Assembly: GCA_037102815.1 (NCBI GenBank) | Contig: BTPP01000001.1 | Coordinates: forward strand, 2,939,001 to 3,003,000 | Origin: Neurospora intermedia | Taxonomy: Eukaryota; Ascomycota; Sordariomycetes; Sordariales; Sordariaceae | Length of the DNA: 64,000 nucleotides | Direction: 5' to 3' | In this document: positions 49,402 through 59,767 of the stretch, piece after piece | Position numbering within the stretch: the stretch's first letter is position 1 | Layout: every line of letters starts with the position of its first letter | Program-made: the position numbers and the translations under genes | The notes under the pieces: model-generated | Told to the model about the DNA's origin: nothing | What the model saw: only the letters and a program-made list of their open reading frames with translations | The model's database searches: none

Positions 49402-52391
49402 TTTTGTCAACATAAGGGCAGGAGTCAATGCAATGGCTGGCGCAGGGTGTTTCGGCGTTTCTTATGTTTTCTTATACCAGGTTATAGATTTTACTACGGG
49501 TTTTGGGGTTCAAAAGTTCTGGACGGGATGGGTCATGATGCACGAGCACGTAAAAGGAGTATATACCAATAAACGCACCTCTTCCATACGAACTTTGCAT
49601 CGTCTTCTAAGCATTGAAGTGGACGAACGATCGCTTCACATACTCATCAAAAACCAAATCGCCAACCTTGTCCTTTGCCAAGTTGGAAATACATATGTTC
49701 TTTGCGCAATGAGCAGTGCATGTGTCTCCCTAGGAAAACCATCTCTCGATGTCAACAAAAGGTCATCCCACACCATTTCACGATTGCCATGAGTTCTCCA
49801 GGGTGCGCAGACCTACATCATCCTACTGTGTGCCCCTTCAAACCCCTAAATTGCCCAAACGACGGCTTAAGCTAAATGATACCAGGGACAACATGTACAG
49901 CCTTAACCGTCAGTCAATTGAAATTACGTAGGTCTGGAATTACTTTGGATATGACCGAGTATGGTCAGCATGGGCCATATCAAAACCACACGCACGTTTC
50001 TGCGACTTCTTCTGATTATCCAAAAGACAAGACAGGTCGAACAGAAAAGTCAGCGAAATTTCCTTGTAATGAGAGGTTAAGATTCAAGAAAAAGGAATCA
50101 TCTTCTGTGTAGGAATACATCTACAGTAGAGGTAGTTACGTGGAAGTGAGTTATGTCCTCTATCGGCCTTTTAGGAAAGGAACTTTCGGAACCAACCAAG
50201 ACAAGATATCTCAGCCTGATCAACGAACGTACTCCCTCCGATCCTCTCCATCAACCGTGAGCAACACCGAGCATTTGTTGCACCTGCTACTATCATTGGC
50301 TCGCTTTTATCCTATATTTGTTTCGCACTAGAGCTCATACTACAGACTATTGGAAGATTTCATATCGGGGTTTGGAGCAATATTCGTTATAATGGACAGG
50401 CATACGTATATATGCACGACTACCAGCAGGAACTGAATGTATGCAACTACGAAACAACGCATTGCTAACAATTCTCCGGGACCGGAATCGAACCACTTTC
50501 ACAATCAGCTGAGTTCCAGTCAAGTAACCGAAGCTGGCATTCAGGCATTCAAAGTGGTATATATAGTTGCGATGGCATCGCCGTCACGTCAATATCTGTC
50601 CAGGATTCCCTTAAATTCTTCGACACGCACTTGACTACAGAGCTGATTCAATCATTGACTGTGCGGCCGTGACATAAATAGAACTCGTGGCTTTGATGGT
50701 GATCCCTCCAACTCCCTTTCTGTTTCTCTTTCTTCATAAAATTACAAAAACCACACGATTCCAAATTCAACTACTTTGTTCTCGGACTGACATCCTAGTC
50801 GCATCTCCGTTGGCATCTACCGTTACAGCATCAAGAGAGTTCACGAAGCCCTGTTGTGGCGAGAACATTAATAGGGATTGTGCCAATGACAGAGACCCGA
50901 TGATCAGGCAAGTCCTTCTCCCGGAAGCTACCTGCCCACTTCACTTCGTCTATCCTAAACAAGGATTCGGAAGCTGTGGCTTGTTTACTGAAGATATTTG
51001 GCTGATTGGAAGTTTGTTGTTTGGTTGAAATTGAAAGAATAATGAAAGAGTGTCGAGACTTGGGGGTCATGGAACCCTGGGCTGACCACATGTTCCTTTC
51101 GCCAGGTACCAACGGGTATTTCTGTTTATCTCTTTTTGTTTGCTAATCATTCCCTGTGATCCAGCGAGTGCATTGTCCACACATATGCCCGGCGTATCGA
51201 GTCGGTGTATCTGTTCGAGCACCTCCCGGAGGTTCAGTCGCCACTCATGCATTCCCCCCATTCCACCAAAAGCCTGACACTGCACAATTCCACTTCATCA
51301 TATCGCATAAATTTGGGCCACTCGCCATTAGTCAACAGGTCCTAATCGGCAGCTTCATCAATAGCAGTTACAGATGTAGCGTTGCAGCTTGAATGCCTTA
51401 AGGTTTGGGCCATGGATCAGTTTCGTCCAGTCTGCAATGATCAGCTGAGACGTATGGCCCAAGTTCATAAAGTACTGCCCTGCCGACAGATTTCACCTTA
51501 AAAATGCCCAAAAAATCATGACAAATGTTCAAGAAGCACGGCGCTTGAATGAGTCATTGCATGTAAACGTCGTGGCAGTACGATTGAGGGTATTTTTCAT
51601 CTCTGCGATTACAAGACAAGTAGCAATTCTCCTTCTCACCTCGCAGTACATGCTCCAAGCGCTTGAAGGGGTACTGTACCCTTGGTCTTTGCGGATGAAC
51701 TCCACGAACTCCCTTATGGTGTCTAGACTACAGAAGCTGGTGCTTTCCAGGCTTCCTCGCGTATTCTGTGGGTGCCATGGATTTCAAATTATTTCTAATG
51801 CAAACATGCGTCGGAAATCTGGAAGACATGTGCGCCGATAATTGCCACCAAAAGGAGAAGGCATGCATCACTCTGGCCACGTTTACAATGTCTTTTCGAT
51901 CTGTTGGGCACGGTCTTTTCAGACTTCCAGAATTTGTATAAAGCACTCCCGACCCTGGCCATTAGAGTTCGTTTTTCCTCCTCTTTTTTTCTTCATCATC
52001 AGACCAGACTTCCACATCCCGATCTCCTCTTCGTCCACATCGCCTCTCCATTTTAAACTTGTCCATAGTAAGTACACACTCGCTCGATATCCCTCAGACA
52101 CAAGCCAACAGTCTCTAGACAACACAATCACAACTTCAATCGGGCTCGACTGATCAGAAGGCTTGGTGACTTGGGTGCTCCAGTCTTCGGAGTTCCCAAA
52201 TTCATCAAGTTTTCTTCATGTCTCGCCTAAGCCTTTGTTGATTGCGGCGCAGACTTTGCTTTTCCATCCCCGCTTCTCCTATTGAGATATGGGTCAGCAG
52301 CAAGGGTCAATCGCGGCCTAAAGGGTTCGGGGCTTCCCTATCTGGGCTATAGGAGCTTTAGCTCCTTGAGCGTCTCCAGTGATGAGCAGTC
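49402..52391. other. Intergenic stretch of 3.0 kb
   Basis: Contains the 3' flank of ALA dehydratase and the promoter/leader of the acyltransferase gene. ORFs here are short and unlike known families. A minus-strand string near 50480-50505 resembles a tRNA T-arm (GTGGTTCGATTCCGGTC) but no full cloverleaf fits. The last 400 bases are CT-rich with a long leader. Confidence 0.5.
49568..49573 (+). terminator. Polyadenylation signal-like AATAAA after hemB
   Basis: AATAAA about 167 bases after the hemB stop codon. Fungal signals are degenerate, so this is suggestive only. Confidence 0.35.
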
Positions 52392-54425
52392 ATGAATCAT
52401 ACATACGCTAAGGAGACATCAAGCGTGGGTCTGCAACTCAACACAGACAAGGCCTTTCTTCCCGACATCGAGTCCAGTTCTGGCCATGAGGAGCAAGAAG
52501 TCGGGAGGGCACCTCAACGCCAACGGCGCCGCCACTCCGCCATCTTCGGCCGGTTACCTAGACTTAACATTGGCTTCTTTTCGCGGAAGGCGAGGCATCA
52601 TGTACCCCATCTAATTGCCTCAATACGTCCTCTATTACTCCGCTCAGCATTCTTCCTTCTCCCAAGCTTTCTCCAGTCTCGCATACGGAGACGACGCCCC
52701 TTTTGTTCCGCATTACCAGAGAACCAAAAGAAGAGGGATAAGGAAAGAGACGACGAGGAACCTCGGACTCTAAGCCCAACGGCGTATCTGGACGGCATGC
52801 GCGGCATCGCTGCGTTTTCCGTCTTCCTCTGCCACTACTTTTACACATGCTTCATCATCGCCGAAGGCTGGGGCTCGGGAGGGGGCAATTACCATTTCCT
52901 CAAACTTCCCATTATCCGGCTTTTTTACTCCGGGCCACCAATGGTGTGTATCTTTTTCGTCATCTCCGGCTACGCTATATCTTTGAAACCACTCAAACTT
53001 ATCCACGCGGCTTCTTGCTCATCCGGTTCTTCTTCTACCACAGCTCATTCTGACGAGCGCAACTACTCCAAACTCTTCGAAACCCTCTCCTCGCTTGTCT
53101 TCCGGCGCGGTCTCCGGCTCTTTCTCCCACCAGCCATCTCAACCTTCCTCACCATTCTCCTCCTCCGACTCGGAGCCTACGAATGGAACCGCGAGTTCGC
53201 TTCAGACGAGAATTTTCTGAGAAACGTCCAGGAGATCCACTATGAACGATTCGAGACCGCCACGGAGCAGTTTGTGGATTGGGCATATGCCATGCTCAAC
53301 TTTGTGCATCTGTGGGATTGGGATGCGTTCGCGGGGTCGACGGGGATTGATGTCCATTTGTGGACAATCCCCGTAGAATTTCGGGCTTCTATGGTGTTGT
53401 TCTTGACAATACTGGGGACGGCGAGGTTGAATAGGGGGGCCAGGAAGGGAGTCGTGTTAGGGTGGTGTGGGTTTGCGTTTTTGTGGGAGAGGTGGGACAT
53501 GTGTTTGTTTTGGATGGGGATGGTGTTAGCGGAGAGTGATGTGATCAGGGAGATGCAGGCGAAAGGGGAGAAAGAAGGAAGAATTCAGGGGGGTTTCGCG
53601 GAGAGGAACGGAGGAGGAGGAGTGTTGCCAGTTGTTGAGCCGGTGTTAGCGAGGACGGGAGACGTCATGCCGCAGCAGCGACGTCATCCCCAGCGACACC
53701 CGCAAGAGACAACGGCAAGAGGCCCCGATATGTCCTCGGACATATCCATCGTTGGGTCCGTAAACGAGACTTCTCATGAGTCTCACCAACCACCGACGCC
53801 ATTACCGCCGACAACAGCAGCAGCTGAAAGACCTCTCCCTGCCGGGATCACCCTCTTCCCGACAGTCCTCCTGGTAATTTCCCTCTACCTCCTCTCCCAA
53901 CCCGACATAAACTCCCACCTCACCCCAGGGTGGATAACCCTCGCCTCCCTGATTCCTCGCTGGTGGACAGAACACTACCGCTTTTATCAATCTATAGGGG
54001 CAGTCCTCTTCGTCTACTCCGTTTCCCGGTATCCATCTTCCTCTGATCCCCCCTCCGTCGCCGGTCTATGTTCCCCCATCACTGGTTCGACCACCGCCGT
54101 CCCCATCTTCTCTTCGATCCTAAACCCCAAAGCCCTCTTTGAATCCTCCATCGCACGACACCTCGGCAAAACTTCCTACGCCATCTACCTCGTCCACGGT
54201 CCCGTGCTTCACACCCTGGGGTATACCGTGATGAAGTTCACCTGGACTCGGGTAACAGGAATGGAGACGGATGAGCAGTACGTCACTGGGTTTGTCTTGG
54301 CAAGTTTGGCCGTGGTACCGTTGGTGATCTGGGTGGCGGATGTGTTTTGGCGAGGGGTGGATGAGCCGGTGGTGAGGTTTGCTAGGAGGTTAGAGCAGCG
54401 GGTGGTTGTTGGTATGGGCGAGTAA
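52392..54425 (+). CDS. Acyltransferase-3 family membrane protein
   Basis: Predicted integral membrane O-acyltransferase of the acyltransferase 3 (OafA/NodX-like) family; acyl donor and acceptor unknown. Single exon, 677 aa. A basic, disordered N-terminal region of about 130 residues precedes the signature AYLDGMRGIAAFSVFLCHYF, with the conserved His at 148. Further hydrophobic segments include VCIFFVISGYAISL, FRRGLRLFLPPAISTFLTIL, ITLFPTVLLVISLYLL, then YAIYLVHGPVLHTLGY and VLASLAVVPLVIWVADVFW. The second conserved site appears as GIDVHLWTIPVEFRASM. A disordered, Pro/Gln/Ser-rich insert of about 90 residues lies in the middle (roughly 53560-53840). Typical fungal members are 450-600 aa; the N-terminal extension and the insert explain the extra length. 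Plasma or secretory membrane likely. Confidence 0.87.
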   Translation: MNHTYAKETSSVGLQLNTDKAFLPDIESSSGHEEQEVGRAPQRQRRRHSAIFGRLPRLNIGFFSRKARHHVPHLIASIRPLLLRSAFFLLPSFLQSRIRRRRPFCSALPENQKKRDKERDDEEPRTLSPTAYLDGMRGIAAFSVFLCHYFYTCFIIAEGWGSGGGNYHFLKLPIIRLFYSGPPMVCIFFVISGYAISLKPLKLIHAASCSSGSSSTTAHSDERNYSKLFETLSSLVFRRGLRLFLPPAISTFLTILLLRLGAYEWNREFASDENFLRNVQEIHYERFETATEQFVDWAYAMLNFVHLWDWDAFAGSTGIDVHLWTIPVEFRASMVLFLTILGTARLNRGARKGVVLGWCGFAFLWERWDMCLFWMGMVLAESDVIREMQAKGEKEGRIQGGFAERNGGGGVLPVVEPVLARTGDVMPQQRRHPQRHPQETTARGPDMSSDISIVGSVNETSHESHQPPTPLPPTTAAAERPLPAGITLFPTVLLVISLYLLSQPDINSHLTPGWITLASLIPRWWTEHYRFYQSIGAVLFVYSVSRYPSSSDPPSVAGLCSPITGSTTAVPIFSSILNPKALFESSIARHLGKTSYAIYLVHGPVLHTLGYTVMKFTWTRVTGMETDEQYVTGFVLASLAVVPLVIWVADVFWRGVDEPVVRFARRLEQRVVVGMGE

Positions 54426-54701
54426 TGAAGATGATGGGGATAGTTTGGGTTTTTGGGGACCACCAAATTGGCTGCTCGAGCGAACGGCTTGAGGTAGCCA
54501 GTTGAAGTGGGATGATCCATTTAGTTGTGTCTTGCCTTCCCTTCTCTTCATTCTCTCCTTCCTTCCTAAGCTCTTGCCTCTTTTTTGTCTTCCCAAATCA
54601 TCTTCCACCTCGCCTTTTGCGACAAGGAGCACTTCAAGTCTTCAACCTTCAACCACGATTTATTGTCGGGTTCACCTCTGGACTTTCTTTTGTACTTTTC
54701 A

Positions 54702-55116
54702 ATGGAACAACAGTCGCAAGAAGTGCTCCGAGTAAGTGTTCTATTCTCCCGCTGAATCAGAATGGAGCGGGCGCTAACTATCTATACTCTAGCATCGACC
54801 GGCGGGCATCTATGGAGAACATCGCTGGATATTATCCCTGAGTAGATCCGCAACTGAAGGCGTTCAAATTTACCAGCGACTTCTACTCATGCATGAGGAG
54901 ATCCGAAAGATGTTCAACAACCCAAACAACTTCACCCCTGAGGAGGAACCGCAATGCAAAAAGAAACCTTCCTCCACGGCCAAGAAATCTCGCCGCCGTT
55001 CCTCAGGGGATACACTCGGCAAACTTATCCGAACTCTTATCCCTTTTTTTTTCAAGTCTTTTATGGGACAAGTTCAGACAGTCTATGAGACCTTGCCACC
55101 CCACTCATCTGTTTGA
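54702..55116 (+). CDS. Small orphan gene, 117 aa, next to diverged repeats
   Basis: Two exons: 54702-54731 and 54793-55116. The donor GTAAGT, GCTAAC branch and CTCTAG acceptor define a textbook 61-base intron, and the frame joins without a stop to 354 bases, 117 aa. Exon 1 encodes MEQQSQEVLR; exon 2 continues HRPAGIYGEHRWILSLSRSA. The middle (MHEEIRKMFNNPNNFTPEEE) is acidic to neutral, followed by a basic patch KKKPSSTAKKSRRRSS that could be a nuclear localisation signal. No family recognised. The stop codon at 55114-55116 overlaps the first of three direct repeats, so the gene's 3' end lies within the repeat cluster. Could be a real lineage-specific gene or a spliced noncoding transcript. 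Confidence 0.5.
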
Positions 55117-55315
55117 ATTGGTCGTAGACAAACATTATCAGATCCTTTCAATGGATGCAGACTGTTGTTTCGGCGGCTCAAACGGGGATGCTTTTCCGCT
55201 CGTTGTTCCCGATGAAGAAGCAATTCTCGGAAGAACAACAACCGTTTGTCCCCCCGAAACAACGAGGAGGTATTACCATTGGGAGGATCTGGCTGGCCCC
55301 CCTGCGGCCGAATTC
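55113..55315 (+). repeat. Diverged direct repeat, copy A
   Basis: Begins TTGAATTGGTCGTAGAC and ends with CCCCCTGCGGCCGAATTCA. Shares a central part with copies B and C: TTTCAATGGATGCAG, then GCTCGTTGTTCCCGATGAAG, then AGCAATTCTCGGAAG. Indels shift the frame relative to copy C, so the repeats are not conserved as protein. Confidence 0.75.
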
Positions 55316-55650
55316 AGACCGGCAAGCAATATCGCATTCTCGAGCAGCTGTCTGAAATGTCCCGTCCTCTTCGTCTTGGCCGCCGCCGTTGACAGGAAAA
55401 GAAGGCCATCTCTCGCTCGATGGCCAACGGCGGCTGGTCGCCATCCACCATTACATACATCACTTTCTTTTTTTCTCTCCTTTTATCTGGGCTTTAGGTC
55501 TTGGGCAGCTTTTTCTTTCCCTAGACACCGACGGCGAAGGAGCATTAGTATAGTCGGTACTGGGGATATTATCTTTTCTGTCCGCCTTGGTATTTTTGGA
55601 GGCATATCATGTTCGACTTTAACGCTAACGCACCACAATTTTCCTCATGG

Positions 55651-55839
55651 CTGATTTGGTCGTAGACGGGTAATGTTAATCCTTCAATGGACGCAAGATA
55701 GGTTGTTCGAGTCCATTGTTGCTTTTTTTCCGATTGTTGCTCGGATGGAGAGTAGTGCTTGGAGAGGAACGGAATGTCACTTGGACAGTTGAAGTGTGGC
55801 TATTGGAGGATCCGGCGGGCCCCTGCGGCCGAATCATCT
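55651..55839 (+). repeat. Diverged direct repeat, copy B
   Basis: Begins CTGATTTGGTCGTAGACGGG, has CCTTCAATGGACGCAAG inside, and ends GGAGGATCCGGCGGGCCCCT then GCGGCCGAATCATC. Starts 538 bases after copy A. The spacer after it (GTCGGGCAGGTTTTGTCATT then CCCTAG, near 55871) resembles the spacer after copy A (near 55500), so the true unit is longer than the core. Confidence 0.8.
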
Positions 55840-55993
55840 AGAGGGGGTGATAGGTAGGTATCTTGTTGTTGTCGGGCAGGTTTTGTCATTCCCTAGTGTA
55901 GGTAGGCCTCATCTGGTTCTTGTTTTTTTTCTTTCTTTGATTTTCTTTTTTCGAGTCGGGGAGAGATTATGTATAAAGGTACCTCCCTCTCGG

Positions 55994-56175
55994 CTGATTT
56001 GGTCGTAGACGGGCAATGCTAGTCCTTCAATGGACGACGAATATTGTTCGGAGTGGGATGGATGCTTCTTCGCTCGTTGTTCCGATGAAGAGCAATGCTC
56101 GGAGGACAGGATAACACCCGAACACAGCGAAGCGGCCATCGGAGGATCCGGCGGGCCCCTGCGGCCGAATCATCA
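55994..56175 (+). repeat. Diverged direct repeat, copy C
   Basis: Begins CTGATTTGGTCGTAGACGGG, identical to B for 20 bases; contains CCTTCAATGGACGACG, GCTCGTTGTTCCGATGAAGA and ends in the same GGAGGATCCGGCGGGCCCCT block as B. Starts 343 bases after copy B. B and C are closer to each other than to A. Confidence 0.8.
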
Positions 56176-56633
56176 AGGAGGCAGTTATCATAGTCTCAAG
56201 CAGTTGAATCATGTACTTGAACGTAGGCATAAGTACTAAATTCAAAGAAAAAGTACAGGAATATTTGCATCATGTAAAGTTACCGCCAGTTTGGTTGTCA
56301 TGTGTACTTCGACGCTGCTTCATGTGCACTGAACCCTACAGAGTACAGCTAGCTCTACCTGAGAAAGATTCTGTTTCAGGAGATTATTCGGTACGCGGTC
56401 TTGTTTTTCTTTTTGCGTCATCTGAAAGCCGAATACCAGGAAATTCCAGGGGAGTTGGGTAAGTATTGAGGAAGGTGGGGAAAATGGTGATGTTCACATG
56501 CTGTTGTTGATCGATGTCATGCATTTCCAAGATATATTGTACAACTCCAACCTCCAACTCCCATAACTTACACTTACATGCCTGCCGACACCTAGAGGTA
56601 GGTAGATATACATGCCTGAAACCGGACTATGCA

Positions 56634-59153
56634 TCACAAGCTGCCTGAAGCACTCGCGACATTCCTCGTCCTGTACGCCTCCAACCCTTCAATTTCCCCC
56701 GTCGTCTCCTCCCACTCCTCCTCCGCCGCCTTGACCACTTCCCTCTCTTCTCCTCTGTCACCAAGCGACTCCTCAACCACCACGCTCTCGCTGATATCCC
56801 TCAGCTGCTCCTCCATAATCCTATACTCGTCCTGCGCCGCAATCCAATCAGGCATCTTGGACATGTCCTCAGAGTTCTCGTTCTGGGCAGCCGCCTCAGC
56901 CAACTTGGCCACGAACGCCGCCTTTCTCTTCTGCTTCTTATCCTCCAACCGCTGCATCATCTGCAGTGCACCCTCCCGATTGAGCAAGTAGCTAAATGCC
57001 CTCAACGTGAAACGATCAGGCTTATATTCCGCGGCCTCCATGCGCTGCAGCGCCGATGCCGTCTTGCCGACGGCCTGCAGCCGGGCGTGGCCGGCAATCA
57101 GGGTGTTCCAGGTCACGCGATTAGCTTCGACGCCGTGTTCGCGCATCATCTTGAAAATGCGGTCACCCTGCTCGCGGTGCTCGCGCCGGTGCATGAAGCC
57201 GTGCAGCAGGACGGACCACGTGTAGATGCTCGGGGCCGGGTGGCGGGGTTCAAGATCGGGCTTTTGCGGGTCGGCGTCGAAAAGCGCGCGGGAGGCGGCG
57301 GCGTCCTTGAGCATGTCGCTGACGATGTCGAGGGCGGCGAGGGCCATGTTGGTGCCTTGCCATTCGAGGATGGCCTTGATAATGGTGTCGTGGATAATGG
57401 TGCCCTTGGAGGCGACAAAGGCGAGGATGGTCGGGTCACCCTGCTTGAGCCGGTTGCGGAAGTTGGAGTAGAACTCGATCAGGCTGGAGGGCTGGGAGAA
57501 GTTGCGGATGAAGGAGGTCACCATGATGTTGAGCGTGTCGTTGCCTGGTTTGATACGTGCTTCGGCCTCGAGTTCGGGTATAAGGGCCAGGGTGTTCCTG
57601 AGCGATCGCATACTCTGCCAGCCGGACCATGAAGGGGCCATTCCATCGAGTTCTCGCTGATGTGTTTCTGTGGTGTAGCTTTGTAGGTCGATATTCAACA
57701 GGGCTTGCAAAGGACCAAGGTCGAATAGCTTGGAGTACGTCCTGAACATGTACTCAAAGCTTGGAATGGGGACTGGTGGCTTCATCTTCCGCTTTCGGAG
57801 CTCCCAGACTGTTGTAGTATGAATAAAGGTGAGGACACCGTTGATGATGACGGGATCTTGTGACGCTTCACCTGGTAAGAGTTCGACTATGCGGCGGAAG
57901 CTCCGGTGATCATTTGCTAGCGTAGCTCCGTGCAGAAACTGGGAATAGAAATGGAAATCTGGCTGGACTCCCTGACTGGTCATAAGGTCGTAGACCTGCC
58001 ACGCAGTTCCCAGTTCGTTGTTATCGCAAAGGTTCCTGAGTATAGTTGTGTAGTGGATGATGTTGGGCTGAAGTCCGAATTCCAGAAGCTCTTGATTTAG
58101 TTGCGAGCGGAGCGTGGGGAAGTTCTCGCCGTCCTCTTTATCTCCCGGTGAAATCTTTGGAAAGGTCAGGATGGCGGTAGCCAGAGCGGCGCAATGCAGC
58201 CCGTTGACATCCAGCTGACCATCCTGAATGATCTCACGCAACAGATCAGCAGCCGCCGGCTTGTATTTTGGCTCCTTTGCCAAGTACCATACAAAATGTT
58301 GCTTCGTGTTGACATGTAATTTCTGTCGGTATTTCTTGATGGCTACAAGTAAGTCGTAGACCTGGTCCACTGTCGCATGCCTCAGTATATGGTAGATGGT
58401 ATTTTGTCGCAGGCAGATGAAGCGCCTCGGGGTTTTGTGGTAGCAGTGAAGCAAGGCCCCAGCAACGGCCCTTCCGTATTCCGACTGTAAAGGCCCTTTT
58501 AGCCTCTGCAGATAGTCGGCCATGTATAGGAAACTGTCGACGATGGCGTAGAAATTTGATTTGTCTTTTTCAAAGATGGCCCGGAAGATGTCCGGGGCTT
58601 GGTCGGGGTACCAGTGGAGAGCGTCGACCATGACCGGCCGCCAGAGCTTTACTCGACTCTCCTTCGGTATGAGCAGCCAGGCTTGCCGCATGTGGTCGAC
58701 GTCCCTCTGGCAAAGTAGATCTTGTATTATTTGAAGCTCCGGGCGCCCCTCTGACTGCAGGGCCTCGTCTCGGTGTTTGTCTCTCTCTTTCCTATCCAAG
58801 GCTCTCTTCGCCCATATCTGGGTGAACCGTCTCTTCCAACGGTAGAGGTCTACCAGGCTGCTGTAATAGTCACTCTTTCGGACGTTCTTTTGCAGGACCC
58901 TTCGGTCCTCTTTCCACTGGTATAGCCATCCTTTCAATGGTACGTAATAATCTGAGCATGTGCGCTCATTTCCATCTGACTCGGTGGCTGGCCTCGGCTG
59001 GCTCGACGGCTGCTGGACGGGTGGCGAGGACGTGACAGAGCTAACAGGACGCACCAGCGGCCGGGGACGGAGGGCAAGCCGGAGCTGAAGCGAATCGCCT
59101 TGTTGTCGGAGGTTGGAGCGACATGACCGGCATATGAACGGAGCCTGGTGCAT
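56634..59153 (-). CDS. Mitochondrial pentatricopeptide-repeat protein (839 aa)
   Basis: Single exon, 839 aa. The N-terminus MHQAPFICRSCRSNLRQQGD is Arg/Cys/Ser-rich without acidic residues at first, a likely mitochondrial presequence; the CRSC-like motif is common in fungal mitochondrial RNA proteins. Repeats of about 35 residues are visible, the clearest being IYTWSVLLHGFMHRREHREQ followed by VTWNTLIAGHARLQAVGKTA. Others include IIHYTTILRNLCDNNELGTA. The C-terminus is an acidic, Glu-rich tail. Expected role: organelle RNA stability, processing or translation; the target transcript cannot be read from the sequence. It is divergent from cwf18. It is not a close copy of the PPR gene at 27668. 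Confidence 0.85.
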   Translation of the reverse strand: MHQAPFICRSCRSNLRQQGDSLQLRLALRPRPLVRPVSSVTSSPPVQQPSSQPRPATESDGNERTCSDYYVPLKGWLYQWKEDRRVLQKNVRKSDYYSSLVDLYRWKRRFTQIWAKRALDRKERDKHRDEALQSEGRPELQIIQDLLCQRDVDHMRQAWLLIPKESRVKLWRPVMVDALHWYPDQAPDIFRAIFEKDKSNFYAIVDSFLYMADYLQRLKGPLQSEYGRAVAGALLHCYHKTPRRFICLRQNTIYHILRHATVDQVYDLLVAIKKYRQKLHVNTKQHFVWYLAKEPKYKPAAADLLREIIQDGQLDVNGLHCAALATAILTFPKISPGDKEDGENFPTLRSQLNQELLEFGLQPNIIHYTTILRNLCDNNELGTAWQVYDLMTSQGVQPDFHFYSQFLHGATLANDHRSFRRIVELLPGEASQDPVIINGVLTFIHTTTVWELRKRKMKPPVPIPSFEYMFRTYSKLFDLGPLQALLNIDLQSYTTETHQRELDGMAPSWSGWQSMRSLRNTLALIPELEAEARIKPGNDTLNIMVTSFIRNFSQPSSLIEFYSNFRNRLKQGDPTILAFVASKGTIIHDTIIKAILEWQGTNMALAALDIVSDMLKDAAASRALFDADPQKPDLEPRHPAPSIYTWSVLLHGFMHRREHREQGDRIFKMMREHGVEANRVTWNTLIAGHARLQAVGKTASALQRMEAAEYKPDRFTLRAFSYLLNREGALQMMQRLEDKKQKRKAAFVAKLAEAAAQNENSEDMSKMPDWIAAQDEYRIMEEQLRDISESVVVEESLGDRGEEREVVKAAEEEWEETTGEIEGLEAYRTRNVASASGSL

Positions 59154-59767
59154 AGTTCTCCGGAAGGCCGACGGGCCGACGCCAAGATAGAGCCGTAGAC
59201 GTGAACGATTTCTATGACGGAGTGTATGTTGGCATCATGTGTCATGTGTGTGTTTGGGAGTCCAATTCCGACTCGACGGCCATGGAAAGTCGGGTTGCGA
59301 TGTCGCCGTAGTATCGAAAATGACCAAAATTTTGACAAGACAGGAATTCGGTGATAAGATGCGCGGCGGCACGGTGACTGGAGGGGCGATCTACCTACCT
59401 ACCTCTAGGTACCTCTACCTAGCAGTATGCGCTCGGCTTTTTACTGGACTGTAGCTCACGTCAGGGATGGATCTCGGGACGGCAGGCGCTAAGCTTTAGC
59501 GAGCCCGGTCCGTGCTTAACACAAGCGTCACCGGGAACCACCACCCCACGCGGGACTTGGGAGCGCGTCCCACTGCCCTGCCTCCATGTCACCTACTGAA
59601 TGAGATCCACAGTTTCAGAACCTCACTCCTCCACCATCTACATATCGACGGCATTCCAATGCATCGCAGTACCGAATTCGCAAGACGCAACTGATTGATC
59701 CAAGATTGGGATCAAAGCATTCAGCTACAACATATCACACAACACAAAGAAGACACCCAAACCAATA
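59154..59767. promoter_or_regulatory. Divergent promoter region between the PPR gene and cwf18
   Basis: About 610 bases. Contains an imperfect palindrome at 59391-59422 built from CTACCTACCTAC, CTCTAGGTACCTC and TACCTAG, the densest cluster of the TAGGTAGG-type motif in the window. No TATA box seen. Confidence 0.5.

Noticed and set aside
50461-50545. tRNA T-arm-like sequence on the minus strand (GTGGTTCGATTCCGG)
   Set aside because: The acceptor stem CCCGGAG has no partner upstream, the T-stem has a mismatch, and no proper D-arm or anticodon arm can be drawn.
50687-51028. 113-codon ORF in the 3-kb gap before the acyltransferase
   Set aside because: Starts at GTG unless shortened, has no splice context or domain, and overlaps other chance ORFs.
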